Positions 53,575 through 64,000 of a DNA stretch of 64,000 bases are shown in pieces. Position numbers and translations under genes: made by a program. Each line of letters starts with the position of its first letter. The stretch's first letter is position 1. Below the pieces are notes generated by a model. That model was not told where the DNA came from and made no database searches. It saw only the letters and a list, made by a program, of their open reading frames with translations. Source of the DNA: Myxococcales bacterium (GTDB lineage Bacteria; Myxococcota_A; Polyangia; Polyangiales; Polyangiaceae). The stretch lies in contig CANJCO010000010.1 of NCBI GenBank assembly GCA_947473045.1, positions 1 to 64,000 of the forward strand, in the 5' to 3' direction.

Positions 53575-55965
53575 ATGACGACCGAGCCCGCCGCCGCCAC
53601 CTCGGCTTCGCACGCGCTGGCCCGCTGGCCCGCGGCGCGAGCCCTGGCCGCCCTCGCGCTGCTCGTGGTGCTCATGTTCGGGGACGTGCTCGCGAGCTCG
53701 GGCGCGCAGGTGCTCGGGGCGCCCTCGACCGACATGGCCCTGCAGTTCGTGTCATGGCGCGAGTTCGGCTTCGGGCAACTTCGCCACGGCAACCTCGCCC
53801 TGTGGAACCCTCACATTTACGGCGGAGCGCCCTACTTTGGCGGCGCGCAGGCGGCGCTGCTGTACCCTCCCAACTGGGTACTTCTCTTTCTGCCCACAGT
53901 GCGCGGGATCAACCTCTCGATCGCCATCAACGTGTGGCTCCTCGGCGCGTTTACTTATGCGTGGGCGGGTTACCGCGGGCTCGCGCCGCTCGCGAGCCTG
54001 GTCGCCGCCGCCTTGCTCATGCTGTGCGGCCCTCATTTCATGCACGTCTACGCCGGGCACCCGGTTCACATGGCGTCGATGGCGTGGGCGCCGCTGCTGC
54101 TTCTGGCCGTCGACGGCGTGCGCGCGCAGCTGCCGCACGGGCCAGCGGCTAAAGTGTGGGGTTTTTGCCTGCTCGGCGCCGTTGCCGAGGCGATGCAGCT
54201 CCTGGCGGGCCATCCGCAATATGCCTTTTACTCTGCGATCGCAGCCGCCCTCTACCTTGCGGCGTACGTCGACCGGCGGGCGATCGTGCGCACCGTGCTG
54301 CAGCCGGCGGGCGCGCTCGCGGTCATCCTGATTTTCGGGGCGGCGCTGGCGAGCCTGCAGCTGCTCGTGTCGATCGAGGCCACGAGCGAGACCGTGCGCA
54401 GCGTGCGCCTTCCGTTCGAGTTCGCCTCGATGTTCGGCTTTCCTCCCGAGAACCTCGCGACGCTGCTGAGCCCCTATGTGTTCGGTGACATGTCGACCGT
54501 CCCTTATTGGGGCAGGTGCTACCTGTGGGAGATGTCACTCTATTTTGGAGTGGCGGCGCTCGCGCTCGCTACCTACGCAGTGGCCTACGGGCGCGGCGCT
54601 TCGCTGGGAGGTCGGCGCGACACCTCCCGGCTGCTACTGGTGGCGCTGGTCACGTTCGTGATCGCGCTCGGCGTGCACACGCCGCTCTTTCGCGGCCTCT
54701 ACACCTGGGCGCCGGGCTTCGACAAGTTTCGCAGCATCTCGAAATTCACGTTTCAGTCGTCGCTCTTCCTCGTCATGCTCGCGGCCACCGGCCTCGACGC
54801 GGTCATCCGTAAACGGGAGATCCCGCGCCGATTCGTGCTGGGCACGGCGGGAGCGAGCGCTGCGGTACTCGCGCTTTGCGTCGCCCTGCGCCTTCGTTCG
54901 ATCTCGGGGTGGGGCGAGTGGTTTCGCGCCATCGCGCACACGGGCGAATCGTATCTGCCAACCGCGGCGGCGAGCGACCCCGCATTTGCGCAGGCCGCGC
55001 GCAGCCACGCAGCCAGCTCCCTGCTGCTTCCGGCGTTCATGCTGGCCCTGACGGCGGCTGCCCTGCACTTTTCTGCCAGGTGGCGCCACGCCACGACGGC
55101 GCTCGCGCTGGTCGCAGTCGCCGAGACTTACGGCGTCGCGATGCACGCGCGCGCCACCTTCGATGCCGCGACGATCGCCGCGCCGGAGGTCACCGAGTTT
55201 CTGCGGGCCCACCCCGGAGACGCGCGCGTGCTCAACGTCCTTCAGCCGAACAGCGGCCTGTCGACGGGCGCCAGCGATCTGTGGGGGTTCGACCCTGGCG
55301 TCGTGCGCCGCTACGCCGAGTTCATCACGTGGACGCAAGGCGCGTCGCCGGACAAGGCTACCCAGTATGTTACCTTTCGGTCCCTCGATCCGCTCTACGC
55401 GATGCTTCGCCTGCGCTACGCGATGCTCCCTGACGCGCGCGGCGTGAAGGTTGTGGAGGCCGCGCTACCTCCCATGAAGCACGTGCAGCTCATCGCCACG
55501 GTTCAAGTCGCCGCTGGGCGCGACGCGGTGTTTTCGGCCCTTCGCGCGCCGGGCTTCGACCCCCGCACAACCGTCGTGCTCGAGTCCGCGCCGTCGGTCG
55601 CGCCCGACAGCTCCGCGACTCCGGGCAGCGCGCGCGTGATCGCCTCATCGACCGACTGGCTGGAGATCGAAGCCGACGCTCCCGCCGCGTGCGTGCTCCT
55701 GATCACCGATACCTTCACGCCGTCCTGGCGCGCGATCGCGCAGAGCGACAGCGCCCAGCAGCGCTACGAAATCATGCCGGCGAACTACATTTTGCGGGGC
55801 ATCCCGCTGTCAGCGGGGCACCACCACTTGCGGGTCGAGTACGCTCCGCGCTCGTTTCGCGCGGGCCTGTGGACGTCGGCCGCGGCGTGGCTGCTGCTCG
55901 TCGCATCAAGCGTTGTCGTGGCAGCGCGACTCCGCCGGCGCGAAGGGCGTGATGTCCGCTCGTAG
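53575..55965 (+). CDS. YfhO-like polytopic membrane protein (GT-C superfamily)
   Basis: A 796-aa membrane protein with about twelve hydrophobic helices over residues ~20-510 and another near 770, plus an extracytoplasmic C-terminal region (~520-760). The first external loop has NLALWNPHIYGGAPYFGG (~75-92) with the aspartate-bearing region before it (STDMALQF), a layout known in YfhO and other GT-C lipid-linked sugar transferases. It likely moves a sugar from a polyprenyl donor to an envelope target. Starts at ATG 53575; its stop overlaps the start of the TrmY-like gene by 14 bp. Confidence 0.86.
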   Translation: MTTEPAAATSASHALARWPAARALAALALLVVLMFGDVLASSGAQVLGAPSTDMALQFVSWREFGFGQLRHGNLALWNPHIYGGAPYFGGAQAALLYPPNWVLLFLPTVRGINLSIAINVWLLGAFTYAWAGYRGLAPLASLVAAALLMLCGPHFMHVYAGHPVHMASMAWAPLLLLAVDGVRAQLPHGPAAKVWGFCLLGAVAEAMQLLAGHPQYAFYSAIAAALYLAAYVDRRAIVRTVLQPAGALAVILIFGAALASLQLLVSIEATSETVRSVRLPFEFASMFGFPPENLATLLSPYVFGDMSTVPYWGRCYLWEMSLYFGVAALALATYAVAYGRGASLGGRRDTSRLLLVALVTFVIALGVHTPLFRGLYTWAPGFDKFRSISKFTFQSSLFLVMLAATGLDAVIRKREIPRRFVLGTAGASAAVLALCVALRLRSISGWGEWFRAIAHTGESYLPTAAASDPAFAQAARSHAASSLLLPAFMLALTAAALHFSARWRHATTALALVAVAETYGVAMHARATFDAATIAAPEVTEFLRAHPGDARVLNVLQPNSGLSTGASDLWGFDPGVVRRYAEFITWTQGASPDKATQYVTFRSLDPLYAMLRLRYAMLPDARGVKVVEAALPPMKHVQLIATVQVAAGRDAVFSALRAPGFDPRTTVVLESAPSVAPDSSATPGSARVIASSTDWLEIEADAPAACVLLITDTFTPSWRAIAQSDSAQQRYEIMPANYILRGIPLSAGHHHLRVEYAPRSFRAGLWTSAAAWLLLVASSVVVAARLRRREGRDVRS

Positions 55966-56551
55966 CTTCGTCATCGTGGGGCAGACGGCGCTCGCGTCTG
56001 ATGCCTTTCTGCTGAACGACTTTCCGGGCACGAGCGGACGCCTCGACGTGCTCGCGCGCTGCGTTCGCGCCGCGCTGCTCGTGTCGCACGGGGTGCGGCG
56101 CGACGCTGCAGTGTACCTGGTTCTGTTGGGAGGTCCCAGAGCGCCGCGCACCGTGCGAATCGCGGGCGCGGACGTGAAGTTCCTAAGGCCCGACGAGCGA
56201 AGCATCGCGACGCTGCTGCAGAAGGTTCTCACTGGTGATCACGGAGCGGCGGGCGACGGCTTCGTGCCGGTGAAGCCCGGCATCGCCGTCGCAGCGGGCG
56301 GGCTCGACGCAGTGCTGGCCGACCTCACGACGGAGTCGCTGTATGTGCTCGACGAGACCGGCAGCGACGCGCGCGGGCACCTTCGCAGCGCGGGTGGTGC
56401 ATTTTTTCTTGGGGACCACGTCGGCTTCAATCCCGACGCGCGGGCCCAGCTGCTGTCGCTCGGCGCGCGCACGGTCTCGGTCGGTCCGGTGAGCCTGCAC
56501 ACCGACGACGTCGTGTCGGTGGTGTCGAACGAGCTCGATCGAATCGCGTAG
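55952..56551 (+). CDS. TrmY-like tRNA pseudouridine-54 N1-methyltransferase (COG1901)
   Basis: A 199-aa SPOUT-class protein. It has the TrmY pattern: SARSFVIVGQTALASDAF (~2-19), NDFPGTSGRLDVLARCVRAA (~22-41), SHGVRRD, LYVLDETG (~130-137), FLGDHVGFNPDARAQLL (~152-168) and a C-terminal VSNELDRIA. TrmY methylates N1 of pseudouridine 54 in archaeal tRNA with SAM. The family is mainly archaeal with scattered bacterial members, so the bacterial substrate is uncertain. I chose ATG 55952, preceded by GAAGGG, over a longer frame inside the yfhO-like gene. It overlaps that gene by 14 bp. Confidence 0.9.
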   Translation: MSARSFVIVGQTALASDAFLLNDFPGTSGRLDVLARCVRAALLVSHGVRRDAAVYLVLLGGPRAPRTVRIAGADVKFLRPDERSIATLLQKVLTGDHGAAGDGFVPVKPGIAVAAGGLDAVLADLTTESLYVLDETGSDARGHLRSAGGAFFLGDHVGFNPDARAQLLSLGARTVSVGPVSLHTDDVVSVVSNELDRIA

Positions 56552-56638
56552 CGCGGCGGGCAGCGCCTGCCGTTGCCGAGCGAGCGCACATGAGCGTATC
56601 GTGGGAGGTTCTGGCCACTTTCCGCAGCGCGAGGTCTC

Positions 56639-57487
56639 ATGCCCGTCTTCGTCGTCTGTGAGCTCGGCGCACCGCCACAGCGCGTGAAGATCGACTCACC
56701 GCCCGTTCGCGTCGGTCGCGATCCTGAAAATGACATCGTCATTCGGGAAGACGGCGTGTCCCGCGATCATGCGCTTTTCGTCATGGCCGACAGAGGCACG
56801 TGGATCGTCAGCTGCGTCTCCGACACCAACCCCATCGTCGTTGACGGCGTGCTGACCAGTCGCGGGGCCACCGTGCGCGAGGGCTCCCAGGTGCTGGTGG
56901 GCAGCAAGTACATGATCATCTTTTCGAACACCGACGCAGCTGCGGCCGAGTACCTCGGTTCTGCTGCGGGCTACACGCAGGCCAGCTGTCTGCAGTGCCA
57001 ATGGACCGGCATCGTCGGAACCTACAGCGTCGAGCCAACGTGCCCGCGCTGCGGAGGATCCGACTTTTCGGGCCTCAACCACTTCGACAGCGGGCACCAC
57101 GCCGTGGCCGAGATCGAGGACCTCGGCGACACTTCGACGATCGTCGCGTCTGCGAGCGAGCTCGCGGCTGATTTCAGCCGGCTGCTCAAGGCCAAGCGGA
57201 GCGCGCTGGAGCGTGTCGACGGTCACAAGGAGGCAGGGGCCCGGCTGACGCTGAAAGAGACGGAGCCGCTCGTGCTGGCGAAGTCATCGCCCGGCGCGGC
57301 CGCGCTTCACGGCATGCTCATCGTCGGCAGCGCCAGCATTTCGTGGAGCAGCAGCCAATTCGTGATTCGCAGCGCCCTGACCCACCCGGCGCTCAAATTG
57401 AACGGCAAGGCGATCGAAGGCGCGCCGCTCAAGGATGGCGACCTCATCGAGATCGGCACCAACAGCTTCCGGTTCGTCGTCGGCTGA
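56639..57487 (+). CDS. FHA-domain protein with central zinc ribbon
   Basis: A 282-aa protein, probably cytoplasmic. The N-terminal FHA domain (~5-100) has VGRDPEND, VSRDHALF and the SDTNPIVVDG loop, a variant of the usual N-G segment. A zinc ribbon follows (~120-144: CLQCQWTG...CPRCGGSD). The C-terminal ~75 residues (LVLAKSSPGAAALHG to NSFRFVVG) have a strand pattern and a LKDGDLIEIG segment like a second, degenerate FHA domain. It follows the TrmY-like gene by 87 bp, so it may or may not share its transcript. Partner unknown. Confidence 0.86.
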   Translation: MPVFVVCELGAPPQRVKIDSPPVRVGRDPENDIVIREDGVSRDHALFVMADRGTWIVSCVSDTNPIVVDGVLTSRGATVREGSQVLVGSKYMIIFSNTDAAAAEYLGSAAGYTQASCLQCQWTGIVGTYSVEPTCPRCGGSDFSGLNHFDSGHHAVAEIEDLGDTSTIVASASELAADFSRLLKAKRSALERVDGHKEAGARLTLKETEPLVLAKSSPGAAALHGMLIVGSASISWSSSQFVIRSALTHPALKLNGKAIEGAPLKDGDLIEIGTNSFRFVVG

Positions 57488-57502
57488 ACGTAGCGCAGGT
57501 CG

Positions 57503-58939
57503 TCAGCGCGCGACCCTGTTTTCGGGGAACGCCCACGACAGCGCAGCGCCGACCGCGGCCATCGCCGCGATCGTGTGAAAAATGGGAGACATCCCAACAC
57601 GCAGCGTTTGGGCGTATGCGGCCAGGGCGGCGCTGCCGAGTCCCCTACCGTGGTCGGGCCCAAGAATGGCCGCGAGCACTTCATCGGGAAGGCGTCCGGC
57701 GACCGCGTGCGCAACGATCGCGCCGAGGGCGCCCACGAGCACCGCGCCTCCTATGGTGCGGAAGAACATCGTGCTCGCCGTAGCCACACCGCGCTGCGCC
57801 GCCGACACGCTCTCCTGGACAGCGATCAGCAAGGCCGTGTTGGCGAGGCCCATTCCCGCGCCGAAGACGAACATCGTCGCGCGCAGGAAGTTGACGCCGG
57901 AGCCCAAAACGACCGCGCGATCGAGGGCGATTGAGGCGAGCGCCACGAGCAAAAACCCTCCGCGCACCAAGGGCCGGGTGCCCACCTTGAGCAGAAGTCG
58001 ACCGGAGAGCGCCGCCATCAGCGGCCACCCGATGAGCATCGGCGCGATGGTCGTGCCGCCGTCGGTCGGTGAGCCTCCCAAAATGGCCTGCACGTAGAGC
58101 GGGACATACAAGACAACCGAGGTCATCACTCCGCCGACGACTGCGCCGGCCGCGCTCGACACGGCAATGAGGCGCCTCCCGAGCAGATCGAGCGGAAGTA
58201 TCGGCGAGGGGTGACGGCGCTCGACCCACAAAAACGCCACGAGCGAGGCGAGTGACAGCGGCAGGGTCAGGCCCGGAGACGATCCACTCACCCCCGCGAG
58301 CAACGACAGAACGGCCGCAGTGAGGAGCAACGCGCCAAAGCCGTCGATCGCGCGCGACGGAGCTTCGGTGCGCTGCTCTTTGTAGCCCGCTGCCAGCAGC
58401 GCCGCGGCGAGCGCGCCGAAGGGTACGTTGATGAAGAACACCCAACGCCACGACAGCACGCGAACAATGAGACCTCCCAGGAGAGGCCCCGAAATGCCTG
58501 CGATCCCCCAAACGGCGCCGAACAGCCCCTGGATGCGCGCCCGCTCACCCGGCGTAAACAGATCTCCGATGATCGTGAGCGCGATCGGCTGAATCCCGCC
58601 GGCGCCTACGCCCTGCACGGCGCGCGCGACGATGAGCAGGTTCATGGTGGGGGCCATCCCGCTCGCGACGGATCCGAGCAGAAACAGCGCGATACCGACT
58701 AGCATCGTCGGCTTGCGCCCGAGTGTGTCGGCGAGCTTGCCGTAGAGCGGAATGGTGACCGTGGTGGCGAGCATGTAAACGGCGCCAACCCAGCCGTAGC
58801 GCTCGATGCCGCGGAGCTCCGACACCACGGTCGGCATGGCGGTGCCGATTACGGTGGCCTCCATGGCCGCCATGAACATGGCGAGCAGGACCGCGCCAAC
58901 GACAACGCGACGACCGGCGATGGGGGAAGTATCGGTCAT
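57503..58939 (-). CDS. MFS multidrug exporter, DHA2 (EmrB/QacA) type
   Basis: A 478-aa inner-membrane proton-coupled exporter with about 14 hydrophobic helices. DHA2 hallmarks are MEATVIGTAMPTVV (~25-38, helix 1), GKLADTLGRKPTM (~69-81, motif A) and GIAGISGPLLGGLI (~144-157, motif C). Substrate unknown. I chose ATG 58939 (MTDTSPIAGRR); the in-frame sequence upstream runs through the intergenic hairpin region and is not family-like. It converges with the FHA gene (15 bp between stops). Confidence 0.92.
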   Translation of the reverse strand: MTDTSPIAGRRVVVGAVLLAMFMAAMEATVIGTAMPTVVSELRGIERYGWVGAVYMLATTVTIPLYGKLADTLGRKPTMLVGIALFLLGSVASGMAPTMNLLIVARAVQGVGAGGIQPIALTIIGDLFTPGERARIQGLFGAVWGIAGISGPLLGGLIVRVLSWRWVFFINVPFGALAAALLAAGYKEQRTEAPSRAIDGFGALLLTAAVLSLLAGVSGSSPGLTLPLSLASLVAFLWVERRHPSPILPLDLLGRRLIAVSSAAGAVVGGVMTSVVLYVPLYVQAILGGSPTDGGTTIAPMLIGWPLMAALSGRLLLKVGTRPLVRGGFLLVALASIALDRAVVLGSGVNFLRATMFVFGAGMGLANTALLIAVQESVSAAQRGVATASTMFFRTIGGAVLVGALGAIVAHAVAGRLPDEVLAAILGPDHGRGLGSAALAAYAQTLRVGMSPIFHTIAAMAAVGAALSWAFPENRVAR

Positions 58940-59043
58940 GGATTCCGGCTTCGATGCTCCGGCGCCAACGGGGTGTCGACTCGGGCGATCGCGCGCGATT
59001 GTAGTCGACTTGCCGGGTGGCCAGCAGGGCGGCCGAAAAACAT

Positions 59044-59172
59044 CCTGACAGTAATTGGCGAAGCCAGTTGCGTGGGGTGGGGACCGGCGAAAAATCGCGT
59101 TTTTCGGGGCGAGGAGGTGCATACCTCCCCGAGATGAAAGGCTGGCAGGCCGCTGCTTCAACGGCCTGCTAG
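59044..59172 (-). repeat. dispersed multi-hairpin repeat, copy 3 (inverted, truncated)
   Basis: This copy lies in the opposite orientation to the other two. Read on the minus strand it starts with the terminal palindrome GCAGGCCG..CGGCCTGC, continues with GGGGAGGT/ACCTCC, the A/T-rich stem and the AACTGGC/GCCAATT stem, and ends at CTGTCAGG. The final hairpin of copies 1 and 2 is missing. It sits in the gap between divergent genes, ending 11 bases before ATG 59184, so it could influence expression of the chlorite-dismutase-family gene. Confidence 0.85.
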
Positions 59173-59183
59173 GCTGGCGCCGC

Positions 59184-59942
59184 ATGACGACCCATCAACA
59201 CGCAGCAGCGCCTGCCTCCGGCCTGCCAGGGCTTCCCGACATCGACACGAACGAATACGGCGGAAAGCGTGACGGCGTCCGACAGTCGACCGATCGGCGC
59301 CTGTTCATGCAGCTGGTCGTCTGCGACGCGCCCGATCCGGCGGCCGCCCAACAAGAGCTGGTGCGCGGCCTGCGGGGCGCTGGCCTTCAAGGCGTCGTCT
59401 ACGCCGATGCCGCGAGCCCGAGGGGCGTCGGCCTGCTCACGTGGGGCGAAGATCCAGCGCGATTCGTGCGCGACGTGCGCCCGCTGTTCAGCCGCGGCGC
59501 CCTGCGCGACGCGCAAATGCGCGACGACTTTTCGATGATGGGCCGCACTTACGCGATCGGGCACGAGCCGAACCTGGAGCACTGGCTGCTGGAGCGCAGC
59601 GTGGAGCGCGTGCTCGACGCCGAGTGCCCGTGGCACGTCTGGTACCCGCTCCGGCGCACAGGGGCGTTCGCGAAGCTGGCAGGCGACGAGGTCGGCGGCC
59701 TCATGCGCGAGCACGCCGCAATCGGGCACGCGTACGGGCAAAAAGGCCTCGCGCACGACGTACGCCTCGCGTGCCACGGCCTCGACGCCAAAGACAACGA
59801 GTTCGTCATCGGGCTCATCGGCAAAGAGCTCTTCCCGCTCTCGCACCTCGTTCAGGCCATGCGCAAGACCCGGCAGACCAGCGAGTTCATCTCGCAGATG
59901 GGTCCGTTTTTCGTGGGCTACGCCGTCGAACGTGTGGGCTGA
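59184..59942 (+). CDS. chlorite dismutase/HemQ-family protein
   Basis: A 252-aa member of the chlorite dismutase-like ferredoxin-fold family, which includes chlorite dismutase, dye peroxidases and the coproheme decarboxylase HemQ. The signs are the N-terminal FMQLVVCDAP, HVWYPLRRTGAFAKL (~152-166), MREHAAIGHAYGQKGL (~175-190; candidate heme-ligand His) and the C-terminal LVQAMRKTRQTSEFISQMGPFF. Heme decarboxylation and peroxide or chlorite chemistry are both possible; the sequence does not decide. I chose ATG 59184 because upstream in-frame residues come from the hairpin repeat. Confidence 0.85.
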   Translation: MTTHQHAAAPASGLPGLPDIDTNEYGGKRDGVRQSTDRRLFMQLVVCDAPDPAAAQQELVRGLRGAGLQGVVYADAASPRGVGLLTWGEDPARFVRDVRPLFSRGALRDAQMRDDFSMMGRTYAIGHEPNLEHWLLERSVERVLDAECPWHVWYPLRRTGAFAKLAGDEVGGLMREHAAIGHAYGQKGLAHDVRLACHGLDAKDNEFVIGLIGKELFPLSHLVQAMRKTRQTSEFISQMGPFFVGYAVERVG

Positions 59943-59959
59943 ACGCGCGGGGCCGCAGC

Positions 59960-61131
59960 TCAGCGGCTGAGCCAGCTGTCGTGATAGTCGGCGCGCTCGA
60001 TGCCGAGCGCCTGCGCGGTCGGCAGCAGCGGCTCGAACGTGTCGCACATCACCGCGAGCTCGTCGGTCGACTTGCTCCCGATGCTCGCCTCGTAGGCGCC
60101 CGGATGGGGGCCGTGGGCAATACCTGCAGGATGCAACGAAATCGCACCGGGTCCGACGCCGCGCCGACTGGTGAAGTTGCCGCGCAAGTAGAGGATCACC
60201 TCGTCGCAGTCGACGCTCGAATGCGGATACGGGCACGGGATCGCGTGCGGGTGGTAGTCGGTCACCCGGGGCACGAACGAGCAGATGAGAAACCCGCGCC
60301 CCTCGAACGTGCTGTGAATCGTGGGCGGCAAGTGTATCAAGCCCGTTTTTGGCTGGTATTTCTCAATATTAAACGCCCACGGGTACACGAAGCCATCCCA
60401 GCCAACCACGTCCATCGGAGCCGTCTCGAGCAGGTAACGCGTAAAGCGCCCTCCCCGCTTGACCAGCAGCTCGCGCGGGCCGTCGAGCGGCTGATCGGGC
60501 GAGGCGATCGGGCCCGTAGGGTGCACGAAATCGCGATGCGTGTAGGGCGCATCCATTCGCAGCTGACCGACCGGATTGCGAAACTCAGCGGGGATGAAGA
60601 CGCTGGGCGCCTCGAAGATCATCACCCGAAGCTCGGGCGAGGTCAGGTGCCAGCGGTGAATCATGCCGTGCGGAACGTGCACGTAGTCTCCCGCTGCGAC
60701 GTCGAGCCAGCCGCACGGCGACTCAAGACGGGCGGAGCCTTCGTGAATGAAAAACAGCTCGTCGCCGTCGCCGTTGGAGAAATACGCGTCATCGCTGGTG
60801 GTGACGCGCGCGAGCAGTATGGTCACGTCGCGGTTGAAGAGCACCGGGGTGCGCGCGTCGATGAGCTGTCCCGCCGCCGGAAGCGCATCCGAGAGGTAGA
60901 GCCGGCGCTTGAGCGGAAACGCGCCGTCGGGAGCCGCGACAGGCGGGTGAAAACCGCGCGTGGTGCCCCCCACCTCGAGGTGCGGCGTCACCGGATTGCG
61001 ATGATAGAAGTAAGTAAACGGGCCCGAAAACCCGCCGCGCGTGAACATCTCTTCATGAAAGAGGTGGCCGCGCGCGTCGCGAAAAACGGTGTGGGGCTTC
61101 GGGGGAACGATCCCCGCGCTCTGACGGTCAA

Positions 61132-61135
<4 letters not shown>
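59960..61135 (-). CDS. hmgA: homogentisate 1,2-dioxygenase
   Basis: Opens the aromatic ring of homogentisate to maleylacetoacetate with Fe(II) and O2, in tyrosine breakdown. The 391-aa product has the family features: FHEEMFTRGGFSGPFTYFYH near the N-terminus, a cupin part with VHVPHGMIHRWHL, then HSTFEGRGFLICSFVPR, FTSRRGVGPGAISLHPAGIAHGPHPG and DYHDSW. It starts at ATG 61135, which overlaps the hppD stop (61132-61135), so the genes are coupled. The next enzymes (maleylacetoacetate isomerase, fumarylacetoacetase) are not in the window. Confidence 0.95.

Positions 61136-64000
<2,865 letters not shown>

Noticed and set aside
59055-59183. N-terminal extension of the chlorite-dismutase-family protein
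   Set aside because: These residues are translated from the hairpin repeat, and the same peptide appears in an unrelated frame next to copy 2.

Overview
The window is GC-rich throughout and tightly packed, with long runs of same-strand genes that overlap by ATGA/GTGA. Its content includes three membrane-linked Hanks-type Ser/Thr kinases (one with two kinase domains), four FHA-domain proteins, two diguanylate cyclases, many lipoproteins with Asp-rich linkers, a VWA protein and an NAD-type malic enzyme. Together these suggest a Myxococcota (Polyangia-like) bacterium. This is inference from gene families and style, not from a marker gene; no rRNA or tRNA was seen.

Layout. 1-9.95 kb: a dispersed hairpin repeat, a membrane diguanylate cyclase, an unknown gene, then a coupled minus-strand cluster (TPR-like membrane protein, prmA with a long Lys/Pro/Ala tail, rsmE), a membrane protein, an ApaH/PrpE-like phosphatase, a GNAT acetyltransferase and a coupled pair of two-TM proteins. 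9.95-18.4 kb: a second hairpin repeat fitted between two convergent stop codons, glgC, an orphan XdhC, a large Asp-box lipoprotein, a ChaC-like enzyme and P5C dehydrogenase. 18.4-26.1 kb: a VWA protein and an FHA/zinc-ribbon protein, both with Tyr/Gly/Pro-rich disordered tracts, then larB-acyltransferase-larC (nickel-pincer cofactor) and two unknown genes.

26.2-38.8 kb: SCP2-like protein, FHA-GGDEF cyclase coupled to a lipoprotein GH1 glycosidase, an SDR, a UGM/amine-oxidase-like flavoprotein, the tandem-kinase protein, malic enzyme, a HEAT-like lipoprotein and a DAG-kinase-family enzyme. 38.8-44.2 kb: kinase / TPR membrane protein / FG-GAP lipoprotein operon and an ABC exporter. 44.2-51.3 kb: a sigma-70 family factor, a GST, a GT2-TPR glycosyltransferase, and dacB coupled to a kinase.

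51.3-57.5 kb: a plus-strand run of orphan peptide-binding lipoprotein (no canonical start found), ExoIII, YfhO-like membrane protein, a TrmY-like tRNA methyltransferase (a mainly archaeal family) and a FHA/zinc-ribbon protein. 57.5-64 kb: an MFS exporter, a third hairpin repeat, a chlorite-dismutase-family protein, the tyrosine-degradation pair hppD-hmgA, and pyrG running off the right edge.

The most notable items are the bacterial TrmY homologue, the roughly 150-bp multi-hairpin repeat family, the PrmA tail, the acyltransferase inside the lar operon, and the likely non-canonical start of the peptide-binding lipoprotein.
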